Positions 10,153 to 19,506 of a stretch of DNA of 64,000 nucleotides are shown here, piece by piece. Numbering within the stretch: position 1 is the first letter of the stretch; each line of letters begins with the position of its first letter. The position numbers and the translations under genes were made by a program. A model generated the notes under the pieces. It was not told the DNA's origin. It searched no databases and was given only the letters and a program-made list of their open reading frames with translations. The stretch comes from JAKAGZ01 sp963748105 (lineage in GTDB: Bacteria > Bacteroidota > Ignavibacteria > Ignavibacteriales > Ignavibacteriaceae), in the NCBI GenBank assembly GCA_963748105.1, contig CAVVHP010000011.1, forward strand, positions 443,684 through 507,683, read 5' to 3'.

Positions 10153-12321
10153 TTATCTTTTAATTTTGATTGTTAAAATATAATCGCCCGGTTCATACCC
10201 GCTCATATCCAGCTGCAAATCAATCTGGCTGTTCTTTTCTCTTGTCTGAAAATTGCTGCTTAACTCTGTTTCCTTTTCTTCGTTGTTGATTCCCACAAAT
10301 TTAAGTATAGGCGAAAATATCTTTTTAATTGTCCCGTTTTCATCCCTCTTCTGGAGTATCAGATCCTGACTAAAATCAGTTAAGCCGGCAGCGTTTTGTT
10401 CAAGATTATAAATCTCGTAATAAATATATAAATTCTGCTTTGCGGAGAATATCCCGGAAGGGTTTGGTAAAATGGAATAATCTCTCCTTTTGATTCTTTC
10501 GGGAATCTCCAGCCCCCGGTCTATTTTTGATGCAAGCACTATATCGCTTAATTGGAGAGAGTCGGCATTGAAGTTTCTTAATTTAAGGCTATTGTGATAA
10601 GTGGCTACGCCTTTATCACTGTTCCTTATAATTTCGAATGAAAAATTTCCTGAATCAGGAGGGGATTTCATTTCAATTGAACCTACGACAAATTTTCCCG
10701 AATCGGGGATTTCAATTTTATTTTGCAGCGGCAGTGAGTCGAGTATTTTTTCATTATCCGAAAGCAGGTTGAAGTCTTTGTCAAGAAAATATATTCCGAC
10801 TTTTAGTGATACGCTAAAATTATCAACGCTCTGTTTTTCTTTTCCAACCGGCATTGCGTAGCCGGCATATATATCCGTTAAATTATTTCTTTTTAAATCT
10901 TTAAACTGCAGTGATTTATAAGGCAAATAAAACCTGGGTCCGTTGAAAACGGGGTCATAAGATTCTTTTTGATCGGCCAGCAGGTCACTGGCATAGTCCT
11001 GTGAATCGCCGAAGTACTGTGTGTTAGCTGCTTTCGCGTAATTGAAAACTCCATTCATAAATGAATCGGTAAATGAGAAGGTTTTGTCTTTGTAGATCCA
11101 TACATCAGTTTTGGGCTTATGTATATCCGGCCGGATTCGTATTCTTGCAGGAGGTATCCCGTATCTAATCACTGTAATTCCCCGGTCGGTTTTCCACCCG
11201 GCAATATTGTATCCGGGCAGGCTGAATCTCAGGTTTGCATAAGCAACCCTGCAGTAATGTTCAAGCAGTCTTTCATTATATTTTGTGAGGTACAATGGGT
11301 CGCGGGCTTTCCAGAAATCCTGAATAATCTGATAATAGTAAGATTCATCAATGCCTGAGAAATCATTTTTCAGAAAAGGGCCTATTAAAACTTTTGTAGA
11401 ATTTATCGTAAAGTCTTTCCGGTCTGAATTATTCATTAACATAATTGCTTTGCTGAATTCCTTGTACGCCATATCCGGGTCACCGGACCGGTAATAGAGC
11501 AGCCCGAGTTGCAGGTGAGCGTCCTTATTATCCGGCAGCAGCCTGGTGAGTCGGACCAGAGGTTCAATTCCTTTCTCCGATTGTTCATGATCCTCATATA
11601 TTTCAGCAAGTGTAAGGTATGGTTTGGGGTTCAGAGAATCGTACCGGATTGATTTTAACAAGGCGTTCTCGGCTGATTTAAAATCATCCAGTGCGTAATT
11701 GTCTAATTTCGCGCTTGCAATATTTTGTAGCTCATATTCCTGTCCGGCTTTTGTTTCACCTAAATTTTGATATCTCAAAATCCTTTGGACATTTTTTATA
11801 GCATCGTGAAACCCGACCGGATCCGGAAATTTTTCCTGCGAGTGATTAAATTCAAGAAATTCATTTGCCTTTACTCTTCCGATTCCGGCAAGGGCAGATG
11901 AATTTGTGCTATCCAGATCAAGTACCTTCTTATATTGTTCCAAAGCATCATCCTCAGATTTTAATTCTGTAGCCCGGTGCATTTTAGATAATTCCAAAGC
12001 AAGCGAGGCATAATAAAGTCGATAAGAAACATTAGCGGGATCAAGCTTAATTGCATTTTTAATATGTTCTCTGGAGATATTCCACATAGCATGTGAAGTA
12101 TCGGCTTTGTAAATTTTTGCGAGCTCGTATTCGGCGGGCGCATTGTCCTCTTCATTGACAGATTGTTTAAATAGCTCCTTAGCCTCTTCTAAATTGTCAT
12201 TTGAAAAAGCGGCAATTCCTAGCCTGTAATAATAAGTCGAAAGAGTGTCCTTAGTCTGTGCTGAAACTGGTAAAATGAACGAAGCCTGAAATAGAATGAG
12301 CATTAAAATAAAAGTTCGCAT
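10153..12321 (-). CDS. Exported TPR/GWxTD-domain protein, paralogue 1
   Basis: 722 residues with a signal peptide ending VSAQ (about residue 22). Residues about 25-300 are TPR-like helical repeats (YRLGIAAFSNDNLEEAKELF; AHLQLGLLYYRSGDPDMAYKEF). The GWxTD region follows: FWKARDPLYLTKYNERLLEHY, then GWKTDRGITVIRYGIP at about 375-390. The C-terminal third is beta-rich and ends DYILTIKIKR. The family is widespread in Bacteroidota and Acidobacteriota, and no biochemical role is established to my knowledge. It lies one base after paralogue 2, so the two are surely co-transcribed. The segment around residues 62-90, including SHAMWNISREHIKNA, is identical or nearly so in paralogue 2, pointing to recent duplication. 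Confidence 0.88.
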   Translation of the reverse strand: MRTFILMLILFQASFILPVSAQTKDTLSTYYYRLGIAAFSNDNLEEAKELFKQSVNEEDNAPAEYELAKIYKADTSHAMWNISREHIKNAIKLDPANVSYRLYYASLALELSKMHRATELKSEDDALEQYKKVLDLDSTNSSALAGIGRVKANEFLEFNHSQEKFPDPVGFHDAIKNVQRILRYQNLGETKAGQEYELQNIASAKLDNYALDDFKSAENALLKSIRYDSLNPKPYLTLAEIYEDHEQSEKGIEPLVRLTRLLPDNKDAHLQLGLLYYRSGDPDMAYKEFSKAIMLMNNSDRKDFTINSTKVLIGPFLKNDFSGIDESYYYQIIQDFWKARDPLYLTKYNERLLEHYCRVAYANLRFSLPGYNIAGWKTDRGITVIRYGIPPARIRIRPDIHKPKTDVWIYKDKTFSFTDSFMNGVFNYAKAANTQYFGDSQDYASDLLADQKESYDPVFNGPRFYLPYKSLQFKDLKRNNLTDIYAGYAMPVGKEKQSVDNFSVSLKVGIYFLDKDFNLLSDNEKILDSLPLQNKIEIPDSGKFVVGSIEMKSPPDSGNFSFEIIRNSDKGVATYHNSLKLRNFNADSLQLSDIVLASKIDRGLEIPERIKRRDYSILPNPSGIFSAKQNLYIYYEIYNLEQNAAGLTDFSQDLILQKRDENGTIKKIFSPILKFVGINNEEKETELSSNFQTREKNSQIDLQLDMSGYEPGDYILTIKIKR

Positions 12322-12322
12322 A

Positions 12323-14563
12323 TTATTCCCAGGTTAAATCTGTACTTTGTTCTGTTTTTCTTCCTGACACATTATCGGTTATTCTTACTGTTAAAACGTA
12401 ATTCCCGGCATCATAGTCACCCATATCAAGCTGCAGGTAAACCTGGCTGTCTTTATCATTAGTCTGGTAGTTGCTGGTTAATGACACCTGCTTATTGTTA
12501 TTAATCCCTATAAATTTAAGAACAGGTGAAAATATTTTGCCGAGTACTCCGTCCTCATTTTTCCTCTGTAAAATAATATTCTGTTGAAAATTTGTTAGTC
12601 CCTCTTTATCTTTTCTTAAATTATAAACTTCGTAATAAATATATAGGTCACTATCATCACTAAAAATTCCCATCGGATTTGGCAGGATCGAATAATCTTT
12701 TCTTTTTATCCTGCCTCTTGCATTTAAACCGATTTGAATATCCGAGGCAAGAAGAATGCTGCTTAAAATAAGATCACCGGTGTTGAAATTTCTTATCCTA
12801 TAGTGTCCGTGATAGGATGCAATTCCCTTATCGCTGTTTCTGAGTATTTCAAACGATATATTCCCGGAGTCAGGCTTTGAAATTAGTTCTTCAGTATTCA
12901 CAAAATAAGTGCCTGAGTCGGGTATCTCGATTATGTTTTTCCAGCTCAGATCATTTACACTGTCTTTTCTTTCAGAAAGCACATTGAAAAAACGATCAAA
13001 GAAAAATATCCCGAAAGTATGTCTAAAATTTAGATTAATGTTTTTATCAGGATTACTTTCGGGCTTTATTGCATAACAGATGAAGAGGTCTGTAAGTCCA
13101 TTATTAGTATAATTATTGAACTGAACCGGCTTATATGGTATGTTAAATTTCGGGCCTTCAAATACCGGTATATATTCTTCGGGCTGTGTAGCAAGCAGGT
13201 CACTTGCAAATTCCTGTGAATCACCGAAGTATTGTGTGTCTGAAGGTTTTGAATAGATAAAATTCCCGTTTCTGAATTCATCTGTAAAGGAAAATGTTTT
13301 ATCATTGTAAATCCATACGTCGGTTTTAACTACATCTCTTTTTCCTGCAACGTCTGTTCCTCTCATACCCGGTCTGAACCTGATTCTTTTAGGCGGAATT
13401 CCATATCTGATAACTGTAATTCCGCGGTCCGTTTTCCAGCCTTTAATACCAAGATCAGGCACGCTGAATCTTAAGTTAGAATATGCTACTCTCGTATAAT
13501 GCTCCAGTAATCTTTCATTATAAGGCGTGATATTCAGCGGGTCCCGGGCCTTCCAGAAAATTGAAATAATCTGTTTGAGGGTATTTTCATTTAGATTCTC
13601 CATTTTTGAACCAAGGAAAGGTTTAATTAATACTCTTACCGAATTATAGACAAAATCCTCTTTTTCCGGGCTGCTCATGAGGGCAATTGCTTTTTGATAT
13701 TCGTAGTATGAGCTGTCCATCCGGTTTGTCCTGGAATATAATAATCCCAGTTCAAGATGTGCATCTTTATTTCCTGGGAATAGTCTAGTGAGATGCTGAA
13801 GGTGCTTTATTCCTTTGGCTGGCTGATTATTATCTTCATAAATCGAGCCTAATTTAAGGTATGGTTCCGGATTAAGTGAATCATATTTAATAGTATTGAT
13901 TAGCGCTTTCTCAGCATATTTAAAATCTTTCTCTACGTATTCATTTAAATTGGCATCAGCTATGTTTTGCAGTTCATATTGTTGCTGTGACCTTGTCTTT
14001 CCCAGTATTCTGTTATTAAGTGTTTTTTGCACATTATTAGTACTACCAAGTAAATCAGTACCATCAGAAAATTTTTCAACTGAATTATTATATTCAAGGA
14101 ATTCTTTTGATTTTAGCTCTCCCAGCCTTTTTGAAGCATAAATGTTTGAACTGTCAAGCTGCAAAGCTGTCTCATATTGTTTTATCGCATCATCTTCTGC
14201 TTGAAATTCCAGCCGGCTCATTTTATATAATGCTTCGGAGAGTTTGCCATAGAAAATTCGGTAAGTTACATTATCGGGTTCGAGTGCAACTGCATTCTTA
14301 ATATGCTCTCTCGATATATTCCACATAGCATGGGAGGTATCGGCTTTGTAAATATTTGCGAGTTCAAACTCGGCGGGAGCGTTGTCTTCTTCTTTAACGG
14401 ATTTTTTGAAAAGGTCTTTTGCGGTTTCTAAATCATTTTTTAAAACTGCGTTTTTACCAAGAATATAATAATGGACGGCCATTGAATCTATCGATTGCGC
14501 GTTTAGCAACGCGGCTGGTGAAATAAGAACCAGCAGAAGGCAAATTATTTGAATTTTTTTCAT
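12323..14563 (-). CDS. Exported TPR/GWxTD-domain protein, paralogue 2
   Basis: 746 residues, the same plan as its neighbour: signal peptide (to LLNAQ), TPR-like repeats to about residue 305, FWKARDPLNITPYNERLLEHY, the motif GWKTDRGITVIRYGIP at about 375, and a beta-rich C-terminal domain with SGNISFEILRNSDKG and DAGNYVLTVRITD. It is longer than paralogue 1 at the C-terminus, ending with a segment (GRKTEQSTDLTWE) that paralogue 3 also has (GKKTEQSTELSWK). So paralogues 1 and 2 are closest in the N-terminal half, while 2 and 3 share the tail. Probably periplasmic or surface-associated; function unknown. Confidence 0.88.
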   Translation of the reverse strand: MKKIQIICLLLVLISPAALLNAQSIDSMAVHYYILGKNAVLKNDLETAKDLFKKSVKEEDNAPAEFELANIYKADTSHAMWNISREHIKNAVALEPDNVTYRIFYGKLSEALYKMSRLEFQAEDDAIKQYETALQLDSSNIYASKRLGELKSKEFLEYNNSVEKFSDGTDLLGSTNNVQKTLNNRILGKTRSQQQYELQNIADANLNEYVEKDFKYAEKALINTIKYDSLNPEPYLKLGSIYEDNNQPAKGIKHLQHLTRLFPGNKDAHLELGLLYSRTNRMDSSYYEYQKAIALMSSPEKEDFVYNSVRVLIKPFLGSKMENLNENTLKQIISIFWKARDPLNITPYNERLLEHYTRVAYSNLRFSVPDLGIKGWKTDRGITVIRYGIPPKRIRFRPGMRGTDVAGKRDVVKTDVWIYNDKTFSFTDEFRNGNFIYSKPSDTQYFGDSQEFASDLLATQPEEYIPVFEGPKFNIPYKPVQFNNYTNNGLTDLFICYAIKPESNPDKNINLNFRHTFGIFFFDRFFNVLSERKDSVNDLSWKNIIEIPDSGTYFVNTEELISKPDSGNISFEILRNSDKGIASYHGHYRIRNFNTGDLILSSILLASDIQIGLNARGRIKRKDYSILPNPMGIFSDDSDLYIYYEVYNLRKDKEGLTNFQQNIILQRKNEDGVLGKIFSPVLKFIGINNNKQVSLTSNYQTNDKDSQVYLQLDMGDYDAGNYVLTVRITDNVSGRKTEQSTDLTWE

Positions 14564-14636
14564 ATCAATCCCCGGGAAATATCCTGACGTTCAAGGTCGA
14601 AAAGTTCCTATAAATAAGCAACTTTTAACCGTGATT

Positions 14637-14690
14637 ATTTATCTAACGGCCCTCCAGAGGCGGGCAAGTATGGTTCATTGAGTTAACGGT
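14637..14690. repeat. Dispersed repeat, copy A (with internal insert)
   Basis: Core TTATCTAACGG ... TATGGTTCATTGAGTTAACGGT, interrupted after ACGG by about 20 bases containing CAGAGGCGGGCAA. Copies B (16903), C (61003) and D (63391) lack this insert, although the insert's 13-base core recurs in inverted orientation just before copy C. It lies directly after the stop codon of GWxTD paralogue 3. Confidence 0.65.
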
Positions 14691-14701
14691 AAATTTATAT
14701 G

Positions 14702-16660
14702 CTATTTCCATGAAAGTTCTGTGCTTTGTTCAGTTTTCTTACCGTTAATATTGTCCTTTATTTTTATAGTAAGGATATAGTCACCCGGTTCATAACCGCT
14801 CATATCCAGTTTCAGGTATACCTGGCTGTTTCTGTCGTCAGTCTGATAATTACTTGTTAAGGAGACTTGTTTTTCTTCGCTGTTAATGCCAACGGTTTTT
14901 AGAACGGGGGAAAAGATCTTACCTAGCAAACCTTTGTCTTCCTTTTTCTGCAGGATAATATTTTGGCTGAAATCAGTTAGTCCTCTTCCTGCCAGGCTCA
15001 GGTTGTAAACTTCATAATAAAGAAACAGCTCCTGGTCTTTATTAAATGCCCTGACCGGGTTTGGCAAAATGGTAATGTTTTGCCTGGTGAGGGGATAATT
15101 TTTCACATTGTTCGTCTGAATATCCGAGGCCAGCACTATGCTGCTCATTTCCAGGTTTTGGCCGTCAAAATTTCTCACAACAAAACCCCTTTGATCTGAT
15201 TCTACAGCTTTGTCAATACTCCGGATAATTTCGAAGGAAATTTTCCCTGAATCCGGTTTGCTGTGCACGTATAATGAATTCACATTGTATATCCCGGTAC
15301 CGGCCGCAATCCTGTTAATATAATCGACCGGTTGTTGATAAAATCTCCGCGTAAAAACGGGATTAAAATATTTATCGAAAAAATAAATGCCTGCTTCGTG
15401 GTCGAAATCAAATTTACCGTTCTTTATCCAGCCGCCGGAAAAGCTTAAGGCATAGTTAATATAAATATCGGTATTGTTTTTATATATACTTTTAAACTCC
15501 ACTATGTCGTGTTGAATGCTGATTACAGGTCCGGTAAATTCGGGTTTATAAACAGTGGGAAGTTGTCTTTTTAACTGGCTGGTCAGGATGTTCTGTTTAT
15601 TCCAGTTATTTGTCATTCCCGGAATACCAAATTGAAAGGCTCCGTTCATATACTCATCTGTAAAATAAAAAGTCTTATCAGGGTACTCCCAGACGTCGGT
15701 GTCCATTTCTCCGCGCAGTCTGATGATTGCATCCGGGAAGCCATACCTAATAAGAGCGAATCCCCTGCGGCTTTCCCAGCCTTTTATTCCAGATGAGGCA
15801 CTCCAAATCTAAGGTCAGCATAGGTTACCCGGGCATAATGTTCGAGTAATCTTTCGTTGAATTCGGTCAGGTACAGCGGGTCACGGGACTCCCAGTATTT
15901 TACAATTATTATTTTCAGAGAATCGGGGCTTATATTATCTAAATTATCATTCAGATACGGTTCTAAAAATTGGCGCGAAGAATTAAAGATGAAATCGTTT
16001 CTTTCAGACTGTGACATAAGGGAAACAGCTTTTTCAAATTCAGAATAGGAACTGTCAAAGCTTTCGGTCCTGTAAAGCAGAAGACCCAGCAGAAGGTAAG
16101 CATCTTTTTCATTCGGTTTTAGTTTCAGTAACTGCTTTAAATACGGAATCCCTTTAGTAGGCGTTTGATTTTCTTCATATATAGTAGCCAGGTTAATATA
16201 TGCTTTTGAATACAATGGATAATTTTTTATTGAGTTAAGTAAAAGTCTTTCGGCCTTGTTAAAGTCATCTTTAATTAAATTGTCAGGATATTTATAGGCT
16301 CTTTCAGAAATCACTTTATAGAATTTTAAGCTTATTTGTTTTAATTCCTCTTCTTTACTTGATTTACCATTTGTTGCTATTTTTCGTGCTGCATTGATTA
16401 GTTTAAAAGGTGTTTTAATTGTCCCATCCCTTACTAAATATTCACCGAGATTAGTCAGGCCCGGGGCGGAATCTCCGAATGTGTGATACTCCAGAAAATC
16501 GTGGACTTTTTCGTCCCATTGTTCTTCAAGCGCTCTGGCTTTTGTTGTATCATAATTTGCTGAAAAACCGGAATCGTTTGGCGAATATATTTGCTGGGCG
16601 TGAGAGTAAGATATAGACAGACAGAAAAGTAATGCAGGAATGAATTTTGATAAACTTCAT
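14702..16660 (-). CDS. Exported TPR/GWxTD-domain protein, paralogue 3, two frameshifts and a degenerate motif
   Basis: About 652 residues after correction. The ATG at 16660 follows AGGGG. One extra A in the run after MKFIK separates the start from the signal peptide (FIPALLFCLSISYSHAQ). The frame then runs through the TPR region (AYINLATIYEENQTPTKGIPYL) to RFGVPHL, where one missing G near 15790 shifts it. The rest reads GIKGWESRRGFALIRYGFP and on to the beta domain (14702-15706), ending KKTEQSTELSWK. The signature is GWESR instead of GWxTD, so this copy has lost the motif's Thr-Asp. The N-terminal part is unlike paralogues 1 and 2. The motif change is independent of the frameshifts. Confidence 0.78.
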
Positions 16661-16902
16661 ATAATCCCCTGATATATAATAAATTGCCGGCATAATAGCA
16701 TCAAAAATTATACCCCGGCAAAACCTTTGTTTTTGGAACATAATATAAATGCACCGCTGACTGATCGTTCAATATAGTGGACAGTAGTACATTAAATTAG
16801 ACAACTTTAGGGTGCAAATTAATAAATGCCTGTGTATCTCATCTGCCCAACATATCTCAAATTGGGAAAAACTCTGTAAATTAGTAATTTCTTGGAAAGA
16901 TT

Positions 16903-16938
16903 AATTATCTAACGGTATGTTCCATTGAGTTAACGGTA
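16903..16938. repeat. Dispersed repeat, copy B
   Basis: Reads TTATCTAACGGTATG then TTCCATTGAGTTAACGGT, the uninterrupted form of copy A at 14637. It lies about 10 bases beyond the stop codon of GWxTD paralogue 4. The rest of 16661-16949 holds no recognisable gene. Confidence 0.65.
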
Positions 16939-16949
16939 AAAGCGAGTAA

Positions 16950-19073
16950 TTATTGCCAGTCAAATATTATATGGGCTTTTGTTTCCTGGTTGGTATTGTG
17001 GTCTTTTATATCAAGGGAAAGTGAGTATTCACTTGGTTCATATTTACTCATATCAAGTTGAAAATATATTCTGGGGTTACTCTCTGCAACCTTGTAAGTT
17101 GTGGTCAGAACAATTTCTTTGTCATCACTTCCCATTCCGAATATATTTAATACTGAGTTAAATGTTTTGCTGATGCCCGATTTTTCTTCAGTTTTTTTGA
17201 GTGTAAGAGTTTGTTGAAATTCTCCGGCACCCGTTTGTAATTTTAAATTGTATAGCTCGTAGTAGATAAACATTTTCCCGCTTTCAGTAAAAATAGCAGC
17301 AGGATTTGGAAGAATATTAATTTCACCTCTTTTTAAAGGATAATCTTTCTCACCATCTTCCTGAATATCTGATGCGAGTACAATATCACTAATATCCAGA
17401 TTTGTTTTTTTGAATTTCTTTATATCAAAGGGAAAGTGATGTGAGGATACTCCTTTGTCTTCAAAACGGGTCACTTCAAAACCGAGGTTTAATGAATCCT
17501 GATTTGCAATTGTTTCAACTGTATTAATAATGTAATCTGTGGTATCGTTAATTTTTAATTCCCGGTATTTCGGGAAAACACTGAAGGTATCGATTACTTC
17601 GGAAATCTTATTGAATAGTGGATCAAGCACAAACAGGCCTACTTTGTGATTATAAACAAAATTATTACCTGAGATTAAACTGTCCGTAGCTTTTAAACCA
17701 TAGCTGAGATACAAATCAGTTCTGTAATTATCATTTACATTCTTAAATTGAGCCAGGGAATACGGCACTTCAAATTTTGGCCCCTCAAATTTCGGATCGT
17801 ATGTTTCGTTTCTGATTTTCTTTACGTAATTAAAATATGTGTAAGAATCGTTTTCGTACTGCGATTGATAAACATTTCCGGGAGAGGGCTGGCTAAACTG
17901 GTACTTGCCGTTAAAAAATGTGTCGGTAAATCCGAAGACCATATCATTGTAATACCAGACATCGGTTTTGAGTTTTACAGATGTTCTGCCGCCGGCGTTA
18001 ATTTGTGGACGGAATCTTATCCGGTTTAGCGGCTCGCCGTATCTCAGGTAAACTTCTCCGCGATCACTCTTCCAGCCCGAAAGATCTGCCCTGTTTACTC
18101 CAAAGCGGAGGTTTGCATAGGCAACTCTTGAATAATGTTCCAGTAGTCTTTCGTTATAATCTGTAAGATAAAGTGGATCTTTTACTCTCCAGTAAAGGTC
18201 AATTAAATTTTTAATATCAATTTCAGAAAAACCTTTTATCTCATCTCCAAGCAGCGGCTTTATTAATTCTTTAACGGAGTAATATGTAAAGTCTCGTTGT
18301 TCGGCAGGTTTCATTAATATCAGAGCTTCTTTGTATTGTCCATAAGCACCTTTCAAGTTAGAAGTTCTATAGTACATAAGTCCAAGATATAAGTGTGCTT
18401 GCTGATCGTCAGGATTTAATTCCACAAGCCGCTGTAGATATGGTATAGCTTTACCGGGTTTACCAACGTCTTCATAGAGTGTGCTTAAATGAAGAATAGC
18501 TTGTGAGTTTGTAGAATCGTGATACAAAACTTTTAAAAAGTATTGTTCCGCCTCCTCAAAATCTTCCAGGGCAAATTTGTCAAGGCTTAACATCGGACTG
18601 AACGGATCTTCCTGAAAAACAGAATGATGAAATTCATTGAAGTCGTCTTCTTTAATTCTTCCAAGTTGAAATAAAGCAATATCATTTGTACTGTCTATTT
18701 CAAGAATATTCTCGTATTCCTTAAAAGCCAGGCCCGGGCTAAAATATTCCATTAAAGCGGCTTTCAGTAAACGGAATTCAATATTTTCGGGGTCTTTATA
18801 AATTGCGCTTGTAAGTAATTTCCTAGCTTCAGCTCTTCCCCTGATAGACTTTTTATTGATCAGGATTTTTGCAAGTTCGAATTGTGTCTGTGCTGTTTCT
18901 TCAATGCGTATGGAATTCTCAAAAGATATTTCGGCTTTAGCTGTATCATTTTTTGCAAGTGCTTCAAGTCCCTGCCGATAATAGGTAGAAGCAATGGAAT
19001 CAGGCTCCTGCGGAAAAATATTAATGCTGGGAATCAGCAAAATTATTATTAAATACAAAAAAGTTACTCTCAT
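16950..19073 (-). CDS. Exported TPR/GWxTD-domain protein, paralogue 4
   Basis: 707 residues with a signal peptide (hydrophobic 3-20, then FPQ). TPR-like repeats to about residue 265 (AILHLSTLYEDVGKPGKAIPYL, AHLYLGLMYYRTSNLKGAY). The domain block reads YWRVKDPLYLTDYNERLLEHYSR and GWKSDRGEVYLRYGEP at about 333-348, then DVWYYNDMVFGFTD and a beta-rich tail. The motif is GWKSD, a conservative Thr-to-Ser version. It is the first of the four GWxTD genes in transcription order and the most diverged of the intact ones. It follows the small membrane-protein gene by 115 bases. Confidence 0.87.
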   Translation of the reverse strand: MRVTFLYLIIILLIPSINIFPQEPDSIASTYYRQGLEALAKNDTAKAEISFENSIRIEETAQTQFELAKILINKKSIRGRAEARKLLTSAIYKDPENIEFRLLKAALMEYFSPGLAFKEYENILEIDSTNDIALFQLGRIKEDDFNEFHHSVFQEDPFSPMLSLDKFALEDFEEAEQYFLKVLYHDSTNSQAILHLSTLYEDVGKPGKAIPYLQRLVELNPDDQQAHLYLGLMYYRTSNLKGAYGQYKEALILMKPAEQRDFTYYSVKELIKPLLGDEIKGFSEIDIKNLIDLYWRVKDPLYLTDYNERLLEHYSRVAYANLRFGVNRADLSGWKSDRGEVYLRYGEPLNRIRFRPQINAGGRTSVKLKTDVWYYNDMVFGFTDTFFNGKYQFSQPSPGNVYQSQYENDSYTYFNYVKKIRNETYDPKFEGPKFEVPYSLAQFKNVNDNYRTDLYLSYGLKATDSLISGNNFVYNHKVGLFVLDPLFNKISEVIDTFSVFPKYRELKINDTTDYIINTVETIANQDSLNLGFEVTRFEDKGVSSHHFPFDIKKFKKTNLDISDIVLASDIQEDGEKDYPLKRGEINILPNPAAIFTESGKMFIYYELYNLKLQTGAGEFQQTLTLKKTEEKSGISKTFNSVLNIFGMGSDDKEIVLTTTYKVAESNPRIYFQLDMSKYEPSEYSLSLDIKDHNTNQETKAHIIFDWQ

Positions 19074-19188
19074 ATAAAAAGGCTATTCCCTTATTAGAAG
19101 GAGCAATAAAATACATTCATCCCTTTATGAAATCAACGTAAAATATTATTGTCTTTCAATAATTAAGTAAAGAATCCTGGAAGATTAT

Positions 19189-19506
19189 TTAAAAGAGGTC
19201 TTTTATAGTAAGGTATAAATCCCATATAAGACAGGATGTTAAGGGAATTTTTAACATCGCTTTTCTGTGGGAATAAATTTTAGATCCTATAAGCTGGCCC
19301 AGAAAAAATGCGCCTACAAGGGCAGGATAAGTGATGAATTGAAAACCGAGGCCTGATAGAAACCTGAGCGCAATTACAAAAGGTACGGGTAAGTGAACAG
19401 CAAGTATCCATTGTAATGAAAATTTATTTACGCTTTTTCTCCAGTAACCGAACGGTATATTAATTACCAGTACAATTATCGCAACATATAATACATTCAG
19501 ATACAC
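19189..19506 (-). CDS. Small membrane protein of unknown function
   Basis: 105 residues with about three hydrophobic segments (near 4-21, 36-52 and 57-78) and a positively charged loop (GYWRKSVNKFS). The start is GTG at 19506, overlapping the TAG stop of the decarboxylase gene (TAGTG), which implies translational coupling. I do not recognise the family. Compact size and coupling suggest a membrane accessory to its neighbours, but that is only inference. Confidence 0.65.
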   Translation of the reverse strand: MYLNVLYVAIIVLVINIPFGYWRKSVNKFSLQWILAVHLPVPFVIALRFLSGLGFQFITYPALVGAFFLGQLIGSKIYSHRKAMLKIPLTSCLIWDLYLTIKDLF

